Source of the DNA: Pseudonocardia sp.
GTDB lineage: Bacteria; Actinomycetota; Actinomycetes; Mycobacteriales; Pseudonocardiaceae
Direction of reading: 5' to 3'
Assembly: GCA_016794615.1 (NCBI GenBank)
Contig: JAEUJO010000017.1
Location: forward strand, 1 to 40,100
DNA length: 40,100 nucleotides
Shown here piece by piece: positions 15,922 to 24,700 of this stretch (positions within the stretch are counted from its first letter, which is position 1; every line of letters begins with the position of its first letter). The notes beneath the pieces were generated by a model that ran no database searches, had not been told where the DNA came from, and saw nothing but the letters and a program-made list of their open reading frames with translations. Made by a program: the position numbers and the translations under genes.

Positions 15922-17205
15922 CTCCGGCTGCGCCGAGCCGGGTTCGACGATCAGGACGGCCCGCCCCTGCCCGCGCAGCGCGGCGGCTGCCTCCCTGACC
16001 TGCTCGGGAGTGACGGCCGCGAGCCGGTCCGGGAGCTCCACCGCGAGCTCGGCGCGGCCGTAGAGCAGCTCGCGGGCGCCCAGGCCGAGCATCCGATACA
16101 TCACCCGGTCGTCCTCGTGGTGCAGCGCGGCGGACCAGCGGGCCACCTGGCGGGCCAGCTCGTCGGCCCCCGGGCCGGCCGCCGCGAGCTTGTCGAGCTC
16201 CTCGTCCACCGCGGCCAGCACGCGGTCCGGGTCCACCGACGGCGGGTGCACCGCGGTGATCGTGAACGTGTCGGGGTCCCGCGCGTCGAGCGGCCCCATC
16301 AGCCCCGCGCTCGCCGACACGTCGGTGACCAGCCCGTCCACGTGCACCAGCCGGCGCTGCAGGCGGGCGGCCTCGCCGTCGCCGAGGATCGAGCCGAGCA
16401 GCGCGTGGCCGAGGTAGGCGTCGAGGTCCGCGCCCGGGTCGGGCAGCCGGTAGCCGACCGCGAGCGCGGGCAGCGGGGCGTGCGCGTCCGGGCTCACCGC
16501 GCGCCGCTCGGAGCCCGGCGGCGGTTCGGCGAACGAGGGACGGGCCGGGGTGGGCCGCGCCGGGATGTCGCCGAAGTGCTCCTCGACCAGCGCGAGTACG
16601 CGGTCCACGTCGTCCCCGAGGTACCCGGCGACCGTGACCTGCGCGTTGCCCGGGGCGTAGTAGGCGTCGAAGAACGCCGCGGCGTCGTCCAGAGATGCCT
16701 GCTCGAGCTCGGTGAAGTCGCCGTAGCCGTTGTGGGCGTTCGGGAACGTGTCGTACAGGACCGGGGGCAGGAGGATCCAGGGAAAGCCGCCGTAGGGGCG
16801 GTTGAGGACGTTGAGCCGGATCTCCTCCTTGACGACGTCCACCTGGTTGCGCAGGTTCTCGACCGTCAGCCTCGGCGCCCGGAGCCGGTCGGCCTCCAGG
16901 AACAGCGCCCGCTCCAGCGCCGCGGCGGGCAGCACCTCGAAGTAGTCGGTGTAGTCCAGGTGCGTCGAGCCGTTGAAGACCCCGCCCGAGCCCTGCACGT
17001 GCCGGAAGTGGGCGAGCTTCTCCAGGCTCTCGCTGCCCTGGAACATCAGGTGCTCGAACAGGTGCGCGAAGCCGGTGCGGCCCTCGGGCTCGGAGCGGAA
17101 GCCGACGTCGACGTGCACCGCGACGCCGACGACGGGGGTGTTCGGGTCCGGAGCCAGGAGCACGCGCAGCCCGTTGGCGAGCGTGGCGCGGTGAAGGTCG
17201 GGCAC
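15907..17205 (-). CDS. M16 zinc metallopeptidase, catalytic subunit
   Basis: A 432-residue M16 peptidase. The inverted zinc motif HxxEH is HLFEH at 48-52 in TGFAHLFEHLMFQGS, with the distal glutamate about 75 residues later in VVKEEIRLN (Glu127/128). The second domain includes AVGYRLPDPGADLD and LGSILGDGEAARLQRRL. These enzymes degrade or process peptides; paired catalytic and non-catalytic subunits resemble bacterial MPP-like peptidases. GTG 17205 gives the N-terminus MPDLHRATLANGLRVLL, matching family starts; an in-frame ATG at 17247 would add 14 unlike residues. Neither has a good Shine-Dalgarno. No export signal was seen. Confidence 0.93.
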   Translation of the reverse strand: MPDLHRATLANGLRVLLAPDPNTPVVGVAVHVDVGFRSEPEGRTGFAHLFEHLMFQGSESLEKLAHFRHVQGSGGVFNGSTHLDYTDYFEVLPAAALERALFLEADRLRAPRLTVENLRNQVDVVKEEIRLNVLNRPYGGFPWILLPPVLYDTFPNAHNGYGDFTELEQASLDDAAAFFDAYYAPGNAQVTVAGYLGDDVDRVLALVEEHFGDIPARPTPARPSFAEPPPGSERRAVSPDAHAPLPALAVGYRLPDPGADLDAYLGHALLGSILGDGEAARLQRRLVHVDGLVTDVSASAGLMGPLDARDPDTFTITAVHPPSVDPDRVLAAVDEELDKLAAAGPGADELARQVARWSAALHHEDDRVMYRMLGLGARELLYGRAELAVELPDRLAAVTPEQVREAAAALRGQGRAVLIVEPGSAQPEEEQA

Positions 17206-17256
17206 GGCTCCGACAGTAACCGGACACACCGGCGGCTCGCGCAGCATGCCTCGCGC

Positions 17257-17373
17257 TCAGCACGCCTCGATCGGGTAGCCGGTCGCCTCGTCGACCTCCG
17301 TCCACGCGAGGGTGAGCACCAGCGGTGAGCGGATCGTGCGGCGCTGAGATCGGGACACGGCGCCATCGCCCAC
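17257..17373 (-). CDS. Possible 38-residue small protein
   Basis: In the 222-bp gap between the ProA-like gene and the M16 gene, a minus-strand frame reads SRSQRRTIRSPLVLTLAWTE, then VDEATGYPIEAC and a stop. It has GC-rich third positions and a plausible hydrophobic/acidic C-terminal part. GTG 17373 or GTG 17358 could start it; neither has a strong Shine-Dalgarno. It is on the same strand as its neighbours. I recognise no family. Confidence 0.3.
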   Translation of the reverse strand: MGDGAVSRSQRRTIRSPLVLTLAWTEVDEATGYPIEAC

Positions 17374-17427
17374 GACACGCCCCGCCGGTACGGCCGGAAC
17401 ACCGCCGTGTCCTGACCGACCATCCGC

Positions 17428-18750
17428 TCACTCCGGCGGCAGCACCACGAACTGGCGCAGCGACAGGTCCGGGTAGGTCACCGGGCCGCGGGGGCCCGGG
17501 GTGTGGTCGACGTTGATCCCCGTCTCCGGCAGGCCGAGCAGCTTGTAGCCGTCGAGCAACCGCGTCGGGGCGTTCCAGAACACGCCGGTGCCCGTGTAGG
17601 CGTCGATGAACGCCGTCGCCGCCTTCTCGTCCTGCGCGCACACGGCCGCCGCCAGGCCGGAGGTCTCGCGGCCGGCGGTCAGGGCCGCGTCGACCGGGCC
17701 GTCGACCTCCGCCACGGTCACGTGGGCCTCGTTGCCGGCGTCCAGCGCCCACTCGTGGCCGAGCGGGTGGGAGTGCGGCAGCAAGCTCGGGGTCAGGCCG
17801 CGCTCCCGCAGTGCCGCCTCGGCGGCGGGCCAGAGCCGGTCGTGCGCGGGACGGTCGATCAGCAGGAGGTTGAGCCGGTTGCACACGCCGAGCCGGTCCG
17901 TGCTGTCGTGCACCATGCGGGCGACGGCCGCGTCGTCCGCGCTCGCGTCGAGGTAGAGCACGCCCCCGCCGTCGGCGTGGGCCAGGACGCGGGTGCCGGC
18001 GGCAGCGCCGAGGGCCGAGAGCCGGCGCGTGACCTCGCCGCTGCCGCGCACGACCACGAGGGGGACGAGGTCGGGCAGGCCGACGAGCGCGTCCGCGCCC
18101 GCGTGCCCGGGGGTCGGGACGAGCTGCACCGCCTCGGCCGGTACCCCGTTCTCCCGCAGGGACGGCGCGATCACCAGCTCGGCCAGGGCCGTCGCGCTGC
18201 CCAGCGCGGCGGCACCCGTGCGCAGCACGGCGGCGCTGCGGGCCTTGAGCACCTGGGACGCGACGTCGATCGTCACGTTCGGCCGGGCCTCGAACACCGC
18301 GCCGATCACCCCGACGGGCACGCGCCGCTCGAACACCCGCTCGCCCGTGGGCAGCGTGCGGACGAAACGTTGCAGCGCAGGCTCGGGGGTGTCGGCGAGC
18401 ACCTCGAGCTGGACGGCCATGTCGGCGAGCCGCTCGGGGGTGAGCCGCAGCCGGTCGAGCAGGCCGCCGGTCATGCCCCCGCGCTCGGCCGCCTCGACGT
18501 CGGCGGCGTTCGCGGCCAGCAGGTCCTCGGTGCGCTCGCGCAGCGCCGCCGCCATCGCGCGCAGAGCGGCGTCGACGGCCGGGCCCCCGGCCGAACGCAC
18601 CCCGGGCGCGGCACCGGCAGCGCGCTGCGCGGCGGTGCGGACGGCGGCGTGCTCGGGGGCCTCGGCGGTGTCGTCGACGGCTTCGTTGCCGGTGGTGCTG
18701 ACGGTGCTCACGGCGTCCCAGCGTGCCATGCCGAGCACCGGCACGGTCAC
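17428..18750 (-). CDS. ProA-like glutamate-5-semialdehyde dehydrogenase, divergent
   Basis: A 440-residue aldehyde-dehydrogenase-fold protein closest to gamma-glutamyl phosphate reductase (ProA). The coenzyme-binding region RVPVGVIGAVFEARPNVT (143-160) is canonical and the expected catalytic Cys290 lies in RLGVCNRLNLLLI. The C-terminal part (WNAPTRLLDGYKLLGLPETG, then RGPVTYPDLS) follows the ProA pattern but departs from the usual NASTRFxDG...LGAEIG wording. The PRGG loop reads VVVRGSGEV. ProA makes glutamate semialdehyde for proline. No proB is adjacent, so a different acyl-phosphate or aldehyde substrate is possible. GTG 18750 is used; ATG 18729 is an alternative. Confidence 0.8.
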   Translation of the reverse strand: MTVPVLGMARWDAVSTVSTTGNEAVDDTAEAPEHAAVRTAAQRAAGAAPGVRSAGGPAVDAALRAMAAALRERTEDLLAANAADVEAAERGGMTGGLLDRLRLTPERLADMAVQLEVLADTPEPALQRFVRTLPTGERVFERRVPVGVIGAVFEARPNVTIDVASQVLKARSAAVLRTGAAALGSATALAELVIAPSLRENGVPAEAVQLVPTPGHAGADALVGLPDLVPLVVVRGSGEVTRRLSALGAAAGTRVLAHADGGGVLYLDASADDAAVARMVHDSTDRLGVCNRLNLLLIDRPAHDRLWPAAEAALRERGLTPSLLPHSHPLGHEWALDAGNEAHVTVAEVDGPVDAALTAGRETSGLAAAVCAQDEKAATAFIDAYTGTGVFWNAPTRLLDGYKLLGLPETGINVDHTPGPRGPVTYPDLSLRQFVVLPPE

Positions 18751-18887
18751 GCCGGGGATCGCTCACCCACCGCAACGCGGTGCGCGCAGCGGTTCACCTC
18801 GCGCGGCGTCCGGGGGCGGGCACGAGCTCCGGGTGCCGCGGAGCGCCGGACGGCGCGCGCAGTGGCCACGGCCCCCGCTCTACGCCC

Positions 18888-19763
18888 TCAGGAACGGGAT
18901 CGGCGTGCGACGGGCGCAGACGGCGGCGGGATCACCGGGCCGATGTCACCGTCCGGCGCCGTGTCGAGGTCGACGATCACCGGCGCGTGGTCGCTGGGGG
19001 CCTTGCCCTTGCGCGCCTGGCGATCGATCCACACCGCCTTCGTGCGCCCCGCCGGGTCGGCACCGGCGAGGACCAGGTCGATGCGCATGCCGAGGTCCTG
19101 GTGGAAGCGGCCGGCGCGGTAGTCCCAGTAGGTGAACACGCGCGCGTCCGGCCAGCGGTCGCGGACCACGTCGCGCAGCCCCAGCCCGACCAGCTCCGCG
19201 AGCGCCTTGCGCTCGGCGGGCGTGACGTGCGTGGAGGTGACGAAGAGCGCCGGGTCCCACACGTCGTCGTCGGTCGGGGCGATGTTCATGTCTCCGGCGA
19301 CGACCGTCGTGGCCGGGTCGGTGACCGAGGCGCGCAGTGCGGCGAGCCAGTCCAGCTTGTAGCGGTAGTGCGGGTCGTCGGGCGTGCGGCCGTTGGGCAC
19401 GTACGCCGAGGTGACGCGCAGGCCGCCGCAGGTGGCCGTGACCGCGCGGGCGTCCGCCGGGGAGTCCGCGGCCGGGAACCGCGGCTCGTCGGGCAGGCCG
19501 CGGACGACGTCGTCGAGCCCGACGCGCGACAGCAGCGCGACCCCGTTCCACTGACCCTGCCCGTGGTGCGCGACGGCGTAGCCGCGCTCGGCCAGCGGGG
19601 CCGCGAGCGCGTCCGCGAACGCCTCGTCGGAGAGCTTGGTCTCCTGCAGGCAGACGACGTCCGGGGCACGCTCGTCGAGCCAGGGCAGGAGCCGGGGCAG
19701 CCGGGCCAGGACGGAGTTCACGTTCCAGGTCGCCACGCGCACCGGGCCGACGCTACCCGCCAC
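18888..19763 (-). CDS. xthA: Exodeoxyribonuclease III / AP endonuclease
   Basis: A 291-residue endonuclease/exonuclease/phosphatase-fold protein. Motifs in order: VATWNVNSV near the start, CLQETKLSD (metal-binding Glu), AYVPNGR, GDMNIAPTDDDVWDP, RIDLVLAG and PSDHAPVIVD (catalytic Asp-His). It should cleave abasic sites and act as a 3'-5' exonuclease in base-excision repair. A C-terminal tail (about 20 residues, Pro/Arg/Ser-rich) is extra. GTG 19763 gives MAGSVGPVRVATWN; GTG 19742 (MRVATWN) is equally likely. It sits between ProA-like and channel genes, not a position I recall from mycobacteria. Confidence 0.92.
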   Translation of the reverse strand: MAGSVGPVRVATWNVNSVLARLPRLLPWLDERAPDVVCLQETKLSDEAFADALAAPLAERGYAVAHHGQGQWNGVALLSRVGLDDVVRGLPDEPRFPAADSPADARAVTATCGGLRVTSAYVPNGRTPDDPHYRYKLDWLAALRASVTDPATTVVAGDMNIAPTDDDVWDPALFVTSTHVTPAERKALAELVGLGLRDVVRDRWPDARVFTYWDYRAGRFHQDLGMRIDLVLAGADPAGRTKAVWIDRQARKGKAPSDHAPVIVDLDTAPDGDIGPVIPPPSAPVARRSRS

Positions 19764-19870
19764 CCCTGTTGGGCTCGCGCGAGTCCAAACGCGGCGGCGC
19801 GCGGGACACCCGGGTCCGGCCAGGGGCAGGTGTTCCGCGAGGGGCCTTTCGCGCGCCAGGATGTACGCCC

Positions 19871-20090
19871 TCGCGCGCCCTCAGCCGTCGGCGGGGAGGG
19901 TGGCCTTGCGGACGTAGAGCAGGCGGTCGCCCTGCTCCAGCGCGTCGACCGCGGATGCGTCCACCCGGAGCAGCTCGCCCTCGCGCGCCCTCAGCCGGCG
20001 GCGGGGAGGGTGGCCTTGCGGACGTCGAGCAGGCGGTCGCCCTGCTCCAGCGCGTCGCCCGCGGATGCGTCCACCCGGAGCAGCTCGCCC
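19871..20090. repeat. 110-bp tandem duplication of the channel gene 3' end
   Basis: 19871-19980 and 19981-20090 are direct repeats with three differences. The unit contains the last 33 codons and stop of the K+ channel gene. Only the copy at 19981-20090 is translated, since its TGA (19991-19993) comes first. The outer copy encodes a relic tail with Val, Tyr and Asp at three changed positions; the period is not a multiple of three, so read-through could not join the copies. Confidence 0.95.
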
Positions 20091-21049
20091 TCGCGCCCCA
20101 CGCCCAGCACGATGTCGGTCAGGTGCCGCGGCGAGCCACCCACCTCCGAGTCCTCGACCTCGCGCTCGCTGATCGCGAACCCGGCGTCCGGGGTCAGCAG
20201 GTCCTCGACGACCTCCACCACGCTCGGCGTCGTCGTCGCCATCCCCAGCAGGCGGCCCGCCGTCTCGGCCGACACCACCACCGTGCTCGCCCCGGACTGG
20301 CGCAGCAGGTGCACGTTCTCCGACTCCCGCACCGACGCCACGATCCGTACGTTCGGCGAGAGCTCCCGGGCCGTCAACGTGACGAGGACGGCGGTGTCGT
20401 CCCGGTTCACCGCCACCACCAGCGCGGACGCCTGGATGACCCCCGCAACGCGCAGGATGGTCGACCGGGTCGCGTTGCCCGTGACCGTCACCAGCCCCAG
20501 GACCGAGGCGGCGTCCAGGTTCGCCGGGTCGGTGTCGACCACGACGATGTCGGTGGGCTCGGCCCCGTCCCCGAGCAACGTCTCGACGGCGGCGCGACCC
20601 TTGGTGCCGTAGCCGACGACGATCGTGTGGTCACGCACCCGGGACCTCCAGCGCGAAATGCGGAACGACTGCCGCGAGCGCTCGGTGAGCAACTCGACGG
20701 TGGTGCCGACCAGGACGATGAGGAACAGGATCCGCAGCGGTGTGATCACCAGTGTGGTGATCAGCCGGGCCTGCGGGGAGACGGGGACGATGTCGCCGTA
20801 CCCGGTCGTCGACAGCGACACCGTCGCGTAGTAGAAGGCGTCGTTGAACGAGATCGGGGTGTCGCTGTTGTTGTCGACATAGCCCGCGCCGCCAAGCCAG
20901 ACGATCATCGCGGCGAGGAAGAGCGAGCCCAGGGCGACGACGAGCCGCAGCAGCAGCGCCACGACCGGGGTCGTGGTCGCCGCGGGCATGCGGATGAGCC
21001 CGACCAAGGACGTGTCGGCCAACGAGCGGCCGCGCCTCGGGGCGCTCAC
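19991..21049 (-). CDS. Two-TM potassium channel with RCK/TrkA-N domain
   Basis: A 352-residue channel subunit. A first membrane helix spans about 30-53, the pore helix and selectivity filter TTGYGD lie at 81-86, and a second helix spans about 97-120. An RCK (TrkA-N) Rossmann domain starts at 142 (TIVVGYGTKGRAAVETLLG) with the acidic strand end VVVDTD at 169-174. A TrkA-C-like domain follows from about 275. Such channels form tetramers and open or close with cytosolic ligands. GTG 21049 gives MSAPRRGRSLADTSLVGLIRM, matching actinobacterial relatives (Rv3200c group). The final 33 codons are duplicated downstream of the stop. Confidence 0.94.
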   Translation of the reverse strand: MSAPRRGRSLADTSLVGLIRMPAATTTPVVALLLRLVVALGSLFLAAMIVWLGGAGYVDNNSDTPISFNDAFYYATVSLSTTGYGDIVPVSPQARLITTLVITPLRILFLIVLVGTTVELLTERSRQSFRISRWRSRVRDHTIVVGYGTKGRAAVETLLGDGAEPTDIVVVDTDPANLDAASVLGLVTVTGNATRSTILRVAGVIQASALVVAVNRDDTAVLVTLTARELSPNVRIVASVRESENVHLLRQSGASTVVVSAETAGRLLGMATTTPSVVEVVEDLLTPDAGFAISEREVEDSEVGGSPRHLTDIVLGVGREGELLRVDASAGDALEQGDRLLDVRKATLPAAG

Positions 21050-21702
21050 CTGCGGGTCTCCACGCGCGGACCTTAGCCTCGCATGCCTCACCCCGGCCGG
21101 GTCGGGGCGGTCCGGCGCGGGAGTTGAGGGAGCGATGGGTACCGCTGCTGCTCGACCTCGCCCTCTGCATCCGGCCCAACCTGGCCCGTGCACGACGCCG
21201 GCGAGCGAGTTCCGCGCTGTCGCGCGCGGTCCTGGGCGAGCGGTTGCGGGTGCAGGTGCAGGTGCGCATCGCGCCCGAGGTGCTCCCGGTGGCGACCTCG
21301 TTCCTCGCGCTGCAGCCGCTGGTGGAGACGCCGTACAGCACGGCGTCGAGCAGCCGGAGGGCGGTGGGTCGGTGCAGGTCAGCGCCGAGGCACAGGGTGG
21401 ACAGCGTGATCGCCGTGGAGGACGGCCGGGCATCCCACCGGAGCGCACCCAAGACGTGCCGACCGGGCATCCCACCGGAGCGCACCCAGGACGTGCCGGC
21501 CGGGCGGGGTACGGGCACCAGCCCGGGGCCGGCCGCGAAGGCGCTGGTGCACTGATCGCGCTGCCCCCGACGTCCGTGCCGGCGCGCCCCTCCGGCGACC
21601 GTCGCACACGTCGTGCGGCTGCCGCACCTGCTGGACGGAGTGCGGCGGTCGTCGATGCCGTGCGACGGCGGGCAAGGGGTGCGACAGTCGCGATCCCTGC
21701 GG
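21050..21702. other. 653-bp region without an assignable gene
   Basis: Between the channel start and the adnB stop. It holds a 37-bp tandem repeat (21426-21499). A plus-strand frame beginning at TTG 21124 has strongly GC-rich third positions for about 75 codons (VPLLLDLALCIRPNLARARR and onward) before running into the repeat; a minus-strand frame over the same stretch is also GC-rich at third positions (RLLDAVLYGVSTSG). Neither resembles a family I know. A decayed gene or a lineage-specific ORF are both possible. It should include the channel promoter near 21050-21110. Confidence 0.5.
21426..21499. repeat. 37-bp tandem repeat
   Basis: Two copies, 21426-21462 and 21463-21499, differ at two positions; the first five bases of a third copy start at 21500. 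The unit begins CCGGGCATCCCACCGGAGCG. It is non-coding as far as I can tell. Confidence 0.9.
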
Positions 21703-24700
21703 TCAGCCGGTCTCGGGGACGGCCGCCAACAGCGCGCGCAGGCCGTCCGCGTCGAGCAGGTCGACGGGGCGCAGCGTCACGTCCTGGCGGACGTAGTGGA
21801 ACGCCGCCCGCACGCGCTCCGGTGGGCAGCCGATCAACGCGGCCCACGCGAGGCGGTACGCGGCGAGCTGTACGTTCAGCGTTGCCCGGCGGCCCGGGTC
21901 GGGCAACGCACCGGTCTTCCAGTCGACGACCGTCCAGCCGCCGTCCGCCTCGGCGTACACCGCGTCCATCCGACCGCGCACCGCGATCCCGTCGATCACT
22001 GTCTCGAACGGCACCTCCACCTCGTACGGCTCGCGCTCCGCCCAGCGCGACGCCAGGAACGCCTCCTGCAGCTCCTCGAGCAGCTCGTCCGACGCGGCGC
22101 CCTCGTCTGCGGCGCCGGGCAGCTCGTCCACGTCGAGCAGCTGGGCGGCGCCGAACCGCTGCTCGAGCCAGGCGTGAAACGCCGTGCCGCGGCGAGCGTG
22201 CGGGTTCGGGGGCAGTGGCAGCGGGCGGCGCAGGCGGGCGGCGAGCGCCCCGGGATCGGCGGCGAGCTCGACGAGCCTGCTCACCGACAGCTGTGCGGGC
22301 AGCACCACGGCGGGCCGCTCCCGAAAGGCGGCGCGCTCGGCGAGGAGCACGTCGACGTCCGCGGCCCAGCCCTCCGGGTCGTCCGGGTCGTCGACGGCAG
22401 CCGGGTCGCCAAGGTCGGGCGGGTCGTCGACGGCAGCCGGGCCACCACGCTCGGGCGGATCATCGACCGCAACCGGGCCACCAAGGTCGTCCGGGTCGTC
22501 GACGGCAGCCGGGTCGCCACGCTCGGGCGGATCATCGACGGCGGCCGGGTCGTCGTCGACGGCGGGCTGATCCCGCAGCGCCGCGCGCACGAGCTCGGCC
22601 CCGGCATGCACCGCGGCCGCCCGCGCGCCGAGCGGATCCACCGGCCACTCGGCCGTGACGGGCTCCGCGGTGGCCGGGTTGTGCGTGCCGAACTCGGGCT
22701 CCTCGGCCCAGTGCTCGACGCGCCCCACGCCGGCGGTCGTCACCTCGTCGCGGACCTCCTGGAGGAACACCGACGGCTGCCGGGGCCGGTCACCGGTCGC
22801 CCCCCACCGGTGCCCGGAGACCAGCAGCACGCGCTCGGCCCGGGTGAGCGCCACGTAGAACAGCCGCCGCTCCTCGACGAGCCTGCGGTCGTCGAGGGCC
22901 TCGTCGTGCGCCGTCAGCGCGGCCTCGATCACCTTGCGATCGGCGCCCGGCGCGGGCAGGTCGAGCCCGGGCAGGTCCGCGGCGTCGCCGCGCAGCGATA
23001 CGGGCAGCGCGGATGGATCCGTCAGCCAGCTGCCGCTGATCTTACGGCCCGGGAACACCTGGCCCACGAGGTGCGGCACCGCCACGATCTCCCACTCCAG
23101 GCCCTTCGCCGCGTGCACGGTGAGGACCTGCACGCGGTCGGGCGCCACCTCGACCTCGCCGGGGGCGAACCCGTCCTCCGCGCGCTCGGCGGTGTCGAGG
23201 TAGTCGAGCAGCGCGGGCAGTGTCGAGACCTCGGCCCCGGCGGTGAAGTCCGCGACGACGTCGGCGAACGCGTCGAGGTGCGCGCGGCCGACGGGGCCGG
23301 GACGGGCGGCGGTCTCGGCGTCGAGCAGCAGCAGGCGCTCGGTGTCCGCGACGAGATCAGTCAGCGGCACCGACGCCCGCGCCCGCAGCCGGCGCAACTC
23401 CGCCGCGAGCCGGCGGATCCGGGCGAAGCCCGCCGGCGAGTAGCGGCCGGGCGCCCCCGGGTCGTCCAGCGCGTCGACGAGGCCGGCCTGCTCGGCGTGC
23501 TCGCCGGGCAGCGCACCGAGCGCGAGCTCTGCGGCGGATAGCGGTGCCGAGGGAGCGGACGGTCCCGGTGCGAGCTCCCGCGCCCGCGCCCAGAGCGCCG
23601 CGAGGTCCGCCACGCCCAGCCGCCACCGCGGCCCGGTGAGCAGCCGTACCGCCGCCGGCCCGGAGAGTGGATCCGCGACCAGGCGCAGGGCGCTGACCAG
23701 GTCTCGGACCTCCGGGGTGTCGAGCAGACCGCCCAGGCCCACCACCTCCACCGGAAGGTCACGCGCCCGGAGCGCGGCGGCGACGGCGTCCATGTCGACC
23801 CGGCGGCGCACGAGAACGGCGGATGTGGGTGACTCCGCACCGACGTCCGCCGCCGCCTGCCAGCACGCAGCGATCGCGTCGGCCAGCCAGTCGAGCTCCG
23901 CCGCGACATCCGGCAGCAGCGCGACCCGGACGTCGCCTGCGCCGGCACCCGGCCCGGCCGCCAGCGCGCCCACGCCGACCGCACCGGGAGCCGCCCGGAT
24001 CGGCGCGGACACGGCGTTCGCCAGCGCGAGCACCTCCGCCGGGTTGCGGAAGCTCGTGAGCAGGCCGTACTCGTCGGCGGGAGCGCCGTCCGGGCCCGGG
24101 AAGTCGGTGCGGAACCGCGGGAGGTTGCCCGCGCTCGCGCCGCGCCAGCCGTAGATCGACTGGCACGGGTCGCCGACGGCGGTGACGGTGACCGATCCGG
24201 CCTCGACGCGGCCGTCACGCCGGATCAATGACCCGGCCGGGGCCCCGGGGGCAGCGCCGAACAGCGCGCGCAGCAGCACCCGTTGCGCGTGCCCGGTGTC
24301 CTGGTACTCGTCGAGCAGGACGGCCCGGTACGTCGCCCTCTCCTGCGCGCCGACCTCGGGGTGCTCGGCGGCCACCCGGGCGGCGATCGCGAGCTGGTCG
24401 CCGAAGTCGAGCGCGCGCTCCGCCCGCTTACGGGCCGCGAACGCTTCGACGAGCGGGACGAGAGCGTGCCGCATGCGCTGCGCGTCCAGCCACCGCCGGT
24501 AGCGCTGCGACGGCTCGGCCTTCTGCCGTGGCCCGGGGGGCGCCCGGTCGAGCAGCGCGGCCAGCGTCGCGGCGTGCGCCCGCACCGCGGCAGGCTCGAC
24601 GAGGTGCTCGCCGAGCTCGCCGGCCAGTGCGAGGACGTAGCCGGTGACGGTCGCGGGCACCCGGTCGACATCCAGGTCGTCCGCCCAGGTCGTGACCACC

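Noticed and set aside
21426..21510. CRISPR-like tandem repeats
   Set aside because: The copies are contiguous without spacers, only two are present and no cas gene is in the window.
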